Source of the DNA: Henricia sp. BOLD:AAB3569
Taxonomy: Eukaryota > Echinodermata > Asteroidea > Spinulosida > Echinasteridae
Assembly (NCBI GenBank): GCA_037783545.1
Contig: JBBELK010000636.1
Span: forward strand, 496,001 to 560,000
DNA length: 64,000 nt
Direction: 5' to 3'
Each line of letters begins with the position of its first letter. Position 1 is the stretch's first letter. A program made the position numbers and the translations under genes. A model generated the notes under the pieces. The model did not search any database and was not told the DNA's origin. It saw only the letters and a program-made list of their open reading frames with translations. Below are positions 55,193 through 64,000 of the stretch, in pieces.

Positions 55193-56071
55193 TAGCCCCG
55201 CGAGCAGTGCTTCGGTTTTCAAAACCTTAGCCCTGTCTTCTGCTATACACAAAATCTGTGGCAAACTCACGCAAATGAAATTTGGCCCACGGCTCTGATA
55301 TTTGCTCAATAGGTGCACTCACCCCAGTTTATCAATATTCCGAAGAGTACGCATCGATCCGATGTCTAGTTTCGGTGAAATCGTGGGGACAGTTTGAGAC
55401 ATTACTTACAATGAAATTCACACTCTTTGACCAAAAATCAAATATGCGCATGCGCGAGGGCGGAGAGGTCAACATAATAGCGCCATCTCGCGACGGCGTC
55501 GTCACGTACCAGCTGCACAACGGCTGTTTCATGAGAGAGCACATCGACTCTATCGCGCGGTACGTTCTATAGATCTACACGTACAGCGCGCGCTGCACGC
55601 GATGCCATGCCGCCAAGCCAGACGTTTGATCATTTTCAGGTAGATATCGAAGTTGTTCGACATCATATTGCAAAGATAACTTTGATTTGCGACGTCTCTT
55701 GTACGCCACCATAGAGTCGATGTGCTCTCTCATGAAACAGCCGTTGTGCAGCTGGTACGTGACGACGCCGTCGCGAGATGGCGCTATTATGTTGACCTCT
55801 CCGCCCTCGCGCATGCGCATATTTGATTTTTGGTCAAAGAGTGTGAATTTCATTGTAAGTAATGTCTCAAACTGTCCCCACGATTTCACCGAAACTAGAC
55901 ATCGGATCGATGCGTACTCTTCGGAATATTGATAAACTGGGGTGAGTGCACCTATTGAGCAAATATCAGAGCCGTGGGCCAAATTTCATTTGCGTGAGTT
56001 TGCCACAGATTTTGTGTATAGCAGAAGACAGGGCTAAGGTTTTGAAAACCGAAGCACTGCTCGCGGGGCTA
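55193..56071. repeat. Near-perfect palindrome, 361-bp arms
   Basis: Arms 55193-55553 and 55711-56071 have equal length and the same reading frame in opposite orientation. Translated segments starting MAHGSDICSIGALTPVYQYS and ending MREHIDS are identical over 90 residues. The spacer is 157 bp. Such identity means a very recent event, gene conversion, or an assembly foldback artefact. The frame is not recognised as any protein family; it is listed as a repeat and not a gene. Confidence 0.9.
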
Positions 56072-56521
56072 GAATTTGGGGTCCGCGTTATGTTCTAACA
56101 ACAATTCCAATCGCTTTGTTTCTTGAGGATAAGAATTGTTCAATTTTCGTAATGGGAGTCATCTAACTTGATTCAATTAGAAACGGTGCATTTTGACAGG
56201 AAAAAAATATTTTTGATGGGGTTTGGTATTGATTTATGACGTACATAATTCGGACACCAAGATCTAAGGTCAATGCAAAATGGCTACCTGTTATGTACAG
56301 TGTCTGGCCTACAGTATTATGCACCTATCAATTGTTCCAACAATTTTGCCTATGATTTGTTCTAAGATTGTTTTTAACTTATACAGTAAACTCACGTTAT
56401 AGTGCTCTTCACAGGACCAATAATGCGAGTGTTATTTAGAAAGTCCAAAAAAAGGAGCTTTATATCAGGGAATTATAACGAGAGTTTACTGTATAATGAA
56501 CTTATTGAATCTTTCTTTTAG

Positions 56522-56626
56522 ATTGATGATGTTGATTCCATCCGCAAAGAGTCTGAAGTTCGCTTCCTAAAGGCATCTAGGGGTGTTTACACATGGCCAG
56601 TAGTGGAGGACCAGGCAAATTTTTGA
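56522..56626 (+). CDS. Candidate terminal exon of an unrecognised gene
   Basis: An acceptor (gaatctttcttttag) is followed by 34 sense codons and TGA: IDDVDSIRKESEVRFLKASR, then GVYTWPVVEDQANF. The composition is charged and protein-like, unlike the repeat translations around it. I do not recognise the family. It could be the last exon of an unseen + strand gene, an alternative RMDN last exon (it would join the RMDN donor at 21458 in phase 0), or a captured fragment inside the TIR-bounded segment 53578-58038. No partner exon was found nearby. Confidence 0.3.
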   Translation: MDDVDSIRKESEVRFLKASRGVYTWPVVEDQANF

Positions 56627-57020
56627 TAACAATCTACTAGACTTCAGGGCTAGTAACTCTAAAGTTTGACTAGACCAAAGATATTTTTACTGGACCACAG
56701 ACGGGAAAACATACGGTTGCTGTTTAAATTTGGGGGAAATGACAAAGCACTGGACCCGCTGGTCTAATGCAGCACACAAAGCACTAGGCCAATGTTTAAA
56801 GGGTCTATGACATGCTAAACAACTTTTTGCCTAATCTTTGCTTAATATGATGGATTACTTGTTCAGCAAGACATGCTTTTGTGTGTTTGGATGTAAAATC
56901 AATAAAAGGTAGCCTTTTTCAACTTTGAAGATTTCATTGCAATAAACCACAGACAGAAGGCGCTGTTTGAAGTGCATCACATAAGGAAGACAGAAGGGAA
57001 GAGTTAAGAAAAAACATACT

Positions 57021-57780
57021 AACAATTTGGTGTCTGCGTTATGTACAATTATTTGTCATGGATAACCTTGGCCATTGTAAGAGCTTTGGATTCCATGACT
57101 TTTCTATCATGTATTTCTATGGTTATGGGTCAGTGCAATATTTTAAAACACTATTTAGTTGTCAAATCGGATCTCAATAGTTACTTCATGAAGATCAATA
57201 CCACATCTTGTGTACATAACGGTGTCCACCTGAACACAACTCTCTCCGTTTTGGTTAAAATGTATTTCTATTATTTTGTGTACATGTATGTCCTGTTGAA
57301 TAGTATCAGACATACTTTAAATAACAACTTCAATGTTCTGGAAAATTATCTGCCCAGTGTGAGAAATGTCCTCTCAAAGGATCGGAAACCAAGTTATATT
57401 AACAATTTGGTGTCTGCGTTATGTACAATTATTTGTCATGGATAACCTTGGCCATTGTAAGAGCTTTGGATTCCATGACTTTTCTATCACGTCTTTCTAT
57501 GGTTATGGGTCAGTGCAATATTTTAAGACTCGCGGTTTAGTTGTCAACTCGGATCTCAATAGTTACTTCATGAAGATCAATACCACATCTTGTGTACATA
57601 ACGGTGTCCACCTGAATACAACTCTCTCTGTTTTGGTTAAAATGTATTTCTATTATTTTGTGTATGTCATGTTGCATAGTATCAGACATACTTTAAATAA
57701 CAACTTCAATGTTCTGGAAAATTCTCTGTCCAGTGTGAGAAATGTGCCCTCAAAGGACACCAAGTTATGTACAGAAGATT
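57021..57780 (+). repeat. About 380-bp tandem duplication
   Basis: Two copies start with aacaatttggtgtctgcgtt (57021 and 57401) and stay nearly identical to ctcaaaggat/gacaccaagttat. Differences are a few substitutions and a 6-9 base gap near gtacatgtatgtcctg. Open frames of 134 and 144 codons across it use different frames and are not considered genes. Confidence 0.9.
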
Positions 57781-58081
57781 TCTCTCTCTTCTCACTTTAA
57801 GGGCCGCTGTATCTGTAGTTTTGAGTTGTCTTGCTCCAGCAGCTACTTTTTATGTTTCTATGGACTATTTCAAATATCTTCACAGGGTAAACGATGGTGA
57901 CATGTGTTATTCATTTTGGGGTCTGTTTTGTAACAAGAATGTGTCGTGTATCATATCCCTACACTTATGCACATTTGGCCGGGCAATTTTGTCATCCAAT
58001 CCCATAATGCATTGATTGAGAACGTCGATAAGGTTTATTACTTACTGAGAAAGCCTTAATTTTTCACATTTGCATGCAAAT

Positions 58082-58676
58082 ACACCTTATCGATGTTCTC
58101 AATGCATTATGGGATTGGATGACAGATGAAGCAGGGAATTTTCACACAAACCTGGCTATGAGGACATGACATCGTTTATCGATTTCATTCTCATTTCTGT
58201 GAAGCGATTAACATGTGATCTTCTCACACGCTTTTGATCAAGGAAAGATGCAATTTTTGACAAATATAATTTTTATTTTAATTGAGCTTAGGTGAAATAA
58301 ACCAAGAAAACTCTACTTTTTGAACGGCGCCAGTTTGTACCATTATAGAAGGGCTGTCACGATTGGTTGAGCTACTACGTTAGAGCCAATCAAGTGCGTT
58401 CTTTTGTAAAGTACAAACTGGTACTATGCATTTTTTTAAATTTTCTCATTTTATTTCATTTTACTACAGTTAAAATAAAAATGATATTTGTCAAAAATTG
58501 CATTTTTCCTTGATGAAGAACGTGTGGGAAGATCACATGTCAATCGCTTCACAGAAACAAGAATAAAATCGATGAACATTGTCATGTCCCCAGAGCCCCA
58601 TAGGTTTGTGTGAAAATTGCCAGCTTCACTTGTCATCTAATCCAATGATGCTTGTTTGAGAACGTCGATAAGGTTT
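58082..58676. mobile_element. R3 family element with roughly 200-bp inverted arms
   Basis: Left arm (58082-58285) reads accttatcgatgttctcaat, gggattggatgaca, tcgatttcattctcatttct and gtgatcttctcacacg. The right arm (58470-58676) is the complement. The copy at 48.6 kb contains only the right part. It is non-coding. Confidence 0.8.
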
Positions 58677-58948
58677 ATTGAAAGATGATGTGACGTCGGT
58701 GCGTGATTTTGTTGAGAAGATATGCCGAGCCCGAGGAAAGCGTCAGCCCGCGAAATTACGTGCGCGTGAATTTAGGTGCCTGCAGGACGCATGCCAACTC
58801 AAAGATAACGTTCGGACATGTATTTAGGTATTCCGGAAACTTTTGGAAACTTTCTATATGGCGTACCGTACTGGTGGCTGTCGGACCTATGATCTCAGAT
58901 TAGTCAGAATCTTTTGGCCTGGGAACCAGACTACATGTATAGAAAAAT

Positions 58949-59308
58949 GACCGGTGTGAAGTTGGTTACTTATTCGACGTTCGACGTTCAATATTCAATA
59001 AGGAGGTGGTACTTAATATTCAACATTCAATAAGGAGCTGTTACTTATTCGACATTCAATAAGGAGCTGTTACTTATGCACCTATCAATTGGTCCCCCTC
59101 CCCCCGCGTTGCCCCATTCCTAGGCTAGGTGGGGGTTTGGTCATGTTTTTCATGCCCCAGGGTGGGGCATTTGACCCTTTGAAATAAAATGTTCTGTGCA
59201 TTTGTATGTTGAATAAGTAACCGCTCCTTATTGAATGTTGAATAAGTAACAGCTCCTTATTGAATATTGAATGTCGAACGTCGAATAAGTAACCAACTTC
59301 ACACCGGT
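58949..59308. mobile_element. 360-bp TIR element with ACCGGTGTGAAGTTGG ends
   Basis: Ends accggtgtgaagttggttac and its complement. Each arm has two or three short repeats (cattcaataaggagctgtta and relatives). The centre holds a C-rich then G-rich pair (ccctcccccc...ggtggggca). It interrupts an R3-family fragment whose inverted tail (gcacagcaccagtttatac) follows. Confidence 0.8.
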
Positions 59309-59463
59309 AATAAAATGAGAAATTTCAAAATAATGCACAGCACCAGTTTATACTGGGGCTGGCCATCAGTGTAGCAATTGGTTGGCATGGATTTGCCCCA
59401 CTGCATTGTTGGGAAAAAGAGAGGCAAACACGAGATTGTTGTGGTGCTCCGGCAGGATCTAGA

Positions 59464-59543
59464 TGCCCAGATACATGTAGCTCAGTTGGTAGAGCAATTG
59501 GTCATGTTAGCCAAGGACCTGGGTTCGAATCCCAGTCGGGGCA
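59464..59543 (+). tRNA. tRNA-like sequence in a small TIR unit (SINE or pseudogene)
   Basis: A strong A box (tagctcagttggtagagc) and B box (ggttcgaatcc) sit in a near-cloverleaf. Acceptor TGCCCAG/CGGGGCA has one mismatch, and the anticodon stem is TTGGT/GCCAA. Four extra bases (catg) lie between acceptor and D arm, and the base at position 33 is A, so it is not a normal tRNA. Inverted strings AAACACGAG and CTCGTGTTT lie outside it at 59426 and 59554. Confidence 0.55.
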
Positions 59544-59715
59544 CTGCAATATTCTCGTGTTTCTACATGTAAATTCATCTTTCAATTATCAATAATAACT
59601 CACTAACTTAATAATTTATTGTTATTTTTTCAAATAAATTAGATTATCTCTATTTCCTCCTATATGTAGTAGTACTTACATTGTACCTTGCCCAACCATC
59701 CTGACCCCTCAACCC

Positions 59716-59933
59716 ATGAACCTGTTGTGGTACAATCTCCTGCGCCTTCTGGTGGCCATTGCCTTGCTTTTCACCTTCTGCGAGTTTCTTATCTATTACA
59801 TCGTCGCCGTCCCGTACTCATGGCCGACGCTTCCCCAAGGTGACGAAGAGACGACGCCCCTTCATGCCCTATTCTTGTCCGACACACACCTGCTAGGAAA
59901 CAGGATGGGACACTGGTTTGACAAACTTCGCAG
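59716..59933 (+). CDS. MPPE1: MPPE1/PGAP5-like metallophosphoesterase, first coding exon
   Basis: Starts with ATG and runs 72 codons plus two bases to a GT donor (gtaggc). Residues about 8-32 form one hydrophobic signal-anchor helix ending CEFLIYYIVAV, matching human MPPE1 with its CEFLIYY. Residues 52-61 (LFLSDTHLLG) are the D-x-H metal-binding motif that opens the calcineurin-like phosphoesterase domain, and GHWFDKLRR follows as in MPPE1 GHWLDKLRR. The family acts in the early secretory pathway, removing a side-chain ethanolamine phosphate from GPI anchors so that cargo can leave the ER. Only the first coding exon is in the window; I found no second exon before 64000, so the first intron exceeds 4 kb. 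It lies about 20 kb downstream of RMDN on the same strand. Confidence 0.88.
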
Positions 59934-60273
59934 GTAGGCTAGCTAAAAAACAGATTACATGATTGGAAAAACTGTTTCAAAATGCATGTTTTATACAATT
60001 GATGAGCTCTTGCGGACCGCACATATTTCCTGTGTTGGTTTGGGAGTCAAATGAAACCACGTCACAATGCATTAAAGGAGCGTGTCCAGATCACAATTTT
60101 GAGCCTCCCATTTTTCCCATGGATGTCGAGATTTTGATACCCTATCATTTGTCATATTTTTCTCATTACCATTCTGAAATTTTGTGCTCTCAATCCGTAA
60201 ATTTTCAAGGATATACCACAGATGTTTTATAAACTATATTATCCGGTTCCATAAAACAGTGCAGTGATGACAC

Positions 60274-61033
60274 TAGTCAGTGAGCTTTCCTTTCATACAG
60301 TGGATTGTTGTCATTTTGCCTCGAAATTAGAATCACACCCAAATATTTCCTCCTAGTTGTGTCCTACAGTGGTTTGAGATGTCCATGATTGGAAAATGAT
60401 TGGAAAGAAATACTTACAACACCGTTTTTGAAGCCAAAAGTTTCTGTCGTGACCGTGTTTAATGCTATTTATTGTGCATGTTTGGGGTGGTGATGGGTTG
60501 TTTTTCTTCTGTAATTTTTCTGTCACATTACTTTGCCGCAGCCGCATTAATAACATGTGCCATGGTTGACATTAAGTGTTAAGTAATGAAACAGCCGTCG
60601 GAAAGAGCAGCCAAGTCATTCCCTCAGTGCGTACAGTGCTAGCGGCACGGAAAGGACTGCGTACGTGTAAATGTATTTGTGCCCGATTAACGATAAGGTT
60701 TGATACAGTCTGTCTGCAATTGGGCATTGGGCAGGCCCAACTAGTGTACATTCTCGCGAGATTTCACGTCAAGATTTATGAACACGATTTATGACAGAAA
60801 CTGCTGTTGAGTTTGAATGTGAGAGCAACTTTTGGCTTCAAAAACGGTGTTGTAAGTATTTCTTTCCAATCATTTTCCAATCATGGACATCTCAAACCAC
60901 TGTAGGACACAACTAGGAGGAAATATTTGGGTGTGATTCTAATTTCGAGGCAAAATGACAACAATCCACTGTATGAAAGGGGTACCTTCTGTCCCTACGG
61001 GAAATCCCGTAGGGACAGAATCATTCTGTCTAT
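60274..61033. mobile_element. 760-bp insertion with 8-bp target duplication (hAT-like)
   Basis: GATGACAC occurs directly at both borders (60266-60273 and 61034-61041), as hAT transposons produce. The ends are only loosely inverted (tagtcagtga against atagacagaat). Inside are long inverted arms (about 60293-60440 and 60830-60980) that share cagtggattgttgtcatttt, aaatatttcctcctagttgt and acttacaacaccgtttttga. No transposase frame. Confidence 0.75.
60987..61020. repeat. Perfect 34-base palindrome
   Basis: TTCTGTCCCTACGGG and its complement around aaat, near the right end of the hAT-like insertion. It could form a tight hairpin. Confidence 0.8.
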
Positions 61034-61160
61034 GATGACACCAACTTTTTTGCTTCCATAATGCACATACCAAATTGGAGATTGCAAGTTTTCTTCCTAT
61101 GGACCGATAGTATTTTGGGAAGGCATTTTATATGATTGTTAGGTTAGAATGAAATCCATT

Positions 61161-63058
61161 TTTTGGAAAATTCTGAACAAGCTTCTTCAAGTACATGTTG
61201 TGCCTTTTCAAATGCAGACGCACAGCAAAACACCAATGAGACTGCTTAAATTTTGACTTCCAAAATGACAGTCTGCACATGTGTGCGTTAGTCTGCACAA
61301 GCCCAATAGCAGGCAAGTTGTGCTCAGTTTAACCTCCACACATGGTCAGGGCATGCTTAAAGGCCCTGTAGATGATCTGTTTTTGAGCGATTCTGCGAAT
61401 AAAACCATTATAAATCAAAAGAAGGACATCAACAAAGTCATCCGAAGAAATTTCAGCTTTGTCAAATGTACCACGTTTAAAAAAACAATGAAAATCCATA
61501 TGCATTTTCCTGGTCTTGGCGGGGTGTTTCAAATATTCGTTCTCAGTTGATCGGGTACTATGTGGCTTGCGTCATGCACTCTGTGGCGCACATACTGCGT
61601 GTGCGCGCGATCTAAAAAAGCATCGCGTTGGAACACGCACACGGAGTACACAGCGCCCATGCATTTTGGACCGCGTAGATGCGAACCAAAAATAAGTAAA
61701 TCGTTTGCAAACGATCTAAATAATTTCATCTTTACGGATTATTTTCTGGTAAAATTATATCATTTTGAGCGGAAACCTTTCATTGGGTAGTTGCTATTAA
61801 TTCAATCTTTACTTTCAGAACTTTTCCCCTGTAAACTCGTCGATTACTTTTTGGGGTCATTGCAAATGATCCACTGGGCCTTTAAAAGTACATTTATGAC
61901 TGTGCTTGGCACATTTTCAATGATGTCTTTAAAATAACAGCCATGTGCTCTGCTAACTGATACGATTTAAACCGGATAGGGGCCTGGACGCTGATAATGG
62001 CCCAAGCCGAAGGCGCGGGCCATTATCAGCTTTCTTGAGTGGCACTGACAGATTTTGCGGTGTAAAGCCCTATAGTCACATGAGGCAATTTTTACAAGCA
62101 ACTTGGAGGCTACAGGAATGCTTGAGTAGCACAAAGATATTTTTTGTGACAATGTATAATTTACATTACAAAGAAAATAATGTGAAAATTGTAAGAACTC
62201 TGGATGCCGCAATAGGGCGACATTTCGGGAAGCCTCTCCCCGGGGACCACCGAAATTTCGGCAAGAACTACTTAAAATGACACCTTATTTTTTTACCCAA
62301 AGCTTCCAAAAATGGTCACAGACCTAATCGAATTGGTTCTAGACCTAATAAAAATGGTTCTCGATTTTTGACCTAAAAAAATATTAGGGCGACACCAAAA
62401 TGTCGCTCTAATAGAGCGTGTCGCCCTAATGTAGCTTTTTTACACACAAATTGTTGCCCTATCCTAGCATCCAGAGTTTTTGTAATGCGAATGCATTTGC
62501 TTCTTGGAGATTGCTTAGAATTTATTGCCTGTAAATTGCCTCGTGTGACATTGGCTTAAGACACAATCTGACACTTGTTTTGCCTTTGCACTTAAAATTA
62601 TGATGAAATCCTGCTGGACCATTTCACATCATACGCGCACTTTCATAGACGGGAATTCCCCAAAATGAGAAATATTTTGCACACATGCATTGACATAAAA
62701 GCTCTATATGGGAGAGTACACTGCGCTGTACATGTGCACATAGAAGGAAGCCAGGAAAACTCAATGGGCTGAAGGAGAGGTAAGAGAAATTGTGAACGTA
62801 TCGCATCAATAAAGCCATTTACGGCCAACTATTGTGCAGAGCCATAGCTTATTTTTACGTTCCGAGAAAACATTGAACAATTGTGTAATGTACATACTTT
62901 AGAAATTGGGTGAAGCTGCCATTCTATTTAGGCTGGTTCACACGAATCCAGTAACCAAGGATGCACTCCGCCATAACTGAGGTGTACCAGGCACATGAAC
63001 TGTCTGTTTCGTGCAACTGTTGGTGAAAACAAAATGCATATATTTATTCAGTGATGAT
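61161..63058. other. MPPE1 first-intron sequence, no gene seen
   Basis: No second MPPE1 exon is found here. Small features are a perfect 14-bp-arm hairpin at 61990-62030 (gctgataatggccc) and repeated tagggcgacac/gtcgccct strings at 62210-62440. Open frames are short. Confidence 0.5.
61990..62030. repeat. Hairpin GCTGATAATGGCCC
   Basis: Perfect 14-bp arms around aagccgaaggcgc. Function unknown; possibly an end remnant of a larger element. Confidence 0.7.
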
Positions 63059-63428
63059 TATTGCTGGGCGACTAGTGGATTTTGCTACTCGCGAGTAGTT
63101 GCAGCAATTACTCACGACTAGTCGATTAATCGCGAGTAGTTCGCAACATATTAAAAAAGACAAAAAAAACCGTAATTGTACGTGTAGGCCTATGTGTTGA
63201 AATTGTCAGCATAGGCCTACACAATAAAATTCAGTTGCCCACAGGCCGTCTTTTAAGAAAAGGGACTGTCACAGTGTAACAGTATAGCGTAATCATGATT
63301 AATCGTGAGTATGTAACGGTACTCGCTGCGCCATGATTAATCGAGTAGTTTAAAAATGCTAATCGCGAGTCTGAGTACCGTTTACTACTCGCGATTAATC
63401 AATTAATCGAGCTATTCGCCCAGCCCTA
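63059..63428. mobile_element. 370-bp hAT-type MITE
   Basis: GTGATGAT repeats directly at both sides (63051-63058 and 63429-63436), an 8-bp target duplication. Ends tattgctgggcgactag and, inverted, tagggctgggcgaatag match at 14 of 17 positions; TGGGCGA-type termini are common among animal hAT MITEs. The interior is rich in actcgcgagtag and gattaatcg inverted strings. No coding capacity. Confidence 0.88.
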
Positions 63429-64000
63429 GTGATGATACAATTCTACAGTGTTCAATTTGTACAAAAGATACAGTGTAATGTATACACTAGAAATACATCA
63501 GTTACAGTACAGCATGCTGCACAAACAACGGAGCCACAATACATTGTACCACTATAGACCTTTTATCACGGTGCGTCCATCTTTGTCTTGTTCCCCACTG
63601 CATAGTACGTGTCGGGCATGATCAGTGCGTGTGCGTGTCTGCGCGATAGCGCGTGCAGTCTTCCGTTGTTGTTTTGAGAGAATCACTGTCCGCGCTGCGC
63701 GTTTTCTTGATCGCACTGCGCGCATGTCATTGTGATGCACACAATGAACATTTTCAACACGGGACCAGGCCTCAAATTTCGCAGTTTTTAGGGCAAGGCC
63801 ACTTTGGCCTTGCATGAAGGCAAATTAGAAAGGGCACCGAGGCCACAAGGCGGGGCACTAAGGCCAACTTTAGTTTTGAAAAAGGGCAACAAGGCCACAA
63901 GGAAAAAAACAATGAAAACAAATGTTTGTTTGGAGTCGAGTAGGTCTGGTGGCAAAGTTTATACACAAAGGAATTGGGGCCGAGTTGGTCTGGGGCCGAG
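63429..64000. other. MPPE1 first-intron sequence to the window end
   Basis: Contains aaggccac/ggccttg strings repeated near 63780-63900 and ends with ggggccgagttggtctgggg. No exon or RNA gene is recognised. Confidence 0.5.

Larger units (their letters stand above)
53578..58038. mobile_element. Possible 4.5-kb TIR-bounded segment
   Basis: Left end aataaaacttatcgacgttc, then tcaatgcattat and gggattggataacaaaattg. Right end is the complement (caattttgtcatccaatccc, aacgtcgataaggtttatt). These are the same ends as the R3 family. The interior contains an inverted R1 fragment, a 361-bp-arm palindrome, a candidate exon and a tandem duplication. No transposase seen. It may be one element or a chance pairing of two family ends. 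Confidence 0.5.
60072..61160 (+). repeat. R4 family copy split by an insertion
   Basis: The first half (to about 60273) matches 20755-21080, and the second half (from about 61034, atgatgacacc...ttttatatgattgttaggtt) matches 21090-21190. The interruption is the 760-bp insertion described next. Confidence 0.7.

Noticed and set aside
55575-55982. 135-codon open frame as a real gene
   Set aside because: It is one arm of a palindrome plus spacer; the identical frame appears in the other arm. Without homology I treat it as repeat-derived.
57041-57445. 134-codon hydrophobic open frame
   Set aside because: It lies across a tandem duplication, the second copy uses another frame, and no motif or splice support is seen.
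59378-59572. 64-codon open frame
   Set aside because: It overlaps the tRNA-like sequence and its inverted ends; chance translation.

Overview
This is a repeat-rich animal (eukaryotic) nuclear window. Nothing is prokaryotic: host coding sequence occurs as short exons with GT/AG borders, and almost everything else is transposable-element debris. The element mix (DIRS-type tyrosine-recombinase retroelements, a Penelope-like element with a GIY-YIG endonuclease, CR1/L2-like LINE pieces, tRNA-derived sequences and many short inverted-repeat elements), together with the frequent TACATGTA palindrome, suggests a marine invertebrate, perhaps a deuterostome. The species cannot be fixed from sequence alone.

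Host genes. (1) A regulator-of-microtubule-dynamics (RMDN) family gene on the + strand. Its seven visible exons (1-48, 1072-1161, 15413-15468, 15944-16031, 20463-20493, 21325-21458, 39350-39382) join in phase into 159 codons plus a stop and match the TPR-like C-terminal half of RMDN1. Only 480 of about 39,400 bases are coding. (2) The first coding exon of an MPPE1/PGAP5-like metallophosphoesterase on the + strand (59716-59933); the rest lies beyond the window. Two further exon-like pieces (28145-28259 on the - strand and 56522-56626 on the + strand) are candidates only.

Layout. 1-1.2 kb holds RMDN exons. 2.6-13.4 kb is a minus-strand DIRS-type element with inverted ends, interrupted by a 0.5-kb TIR element and a roughly 5-kb foldback-like element. 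13.4-14.4 kb holds LINE reverse-transcriptase fragments. 15.4-21.5 kb holds RMDN exons among short TIR elements and tRNA-like sequences. 21.8-26.3 kb is a 4.5-kb foldback element with roughly 280-300-bp arms, packed with minisatellites and nested elements. 26.4-27.9 kb is Penelope copy A (-). 28.6-29.0 kb is a HindIII-like minisatellite. 29.5-36.6 kb is a second, GC-rich DIRS-type element (+) whose internal complementary region equals the joined two ends. 37.3-38.8 kb is another minisatellite followed by Penelope copy B (+). The last RMDN exon follows at 39.35 kb.

The intergenic half (39.4-59.7 kb) holds hairpins, dispersed repeat families, a third tyrosine-recombinase retroelement fragment broken by a 1.5-kb palindrome (46.6-48.1 kb), a near-perfect 361-bp-arm palindrome (55.2-56.1 kb), a tandem duplication of about 380 bp (57.0-57.8 kb) and several TIR elements. 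After the MPPE1 exon come two probable hAT-type insertions with 8-bp target duplications (60.3-61.0 and 63.1-63.4 kb).

The host genes do not form a pathway together. The main story is the nested mobile-element structure that inflates the RMDN introns. I could not run searches or alignments; family names come from motifs read by eye, and ends of repeats are approximate unless a duplication or stem fixes them.
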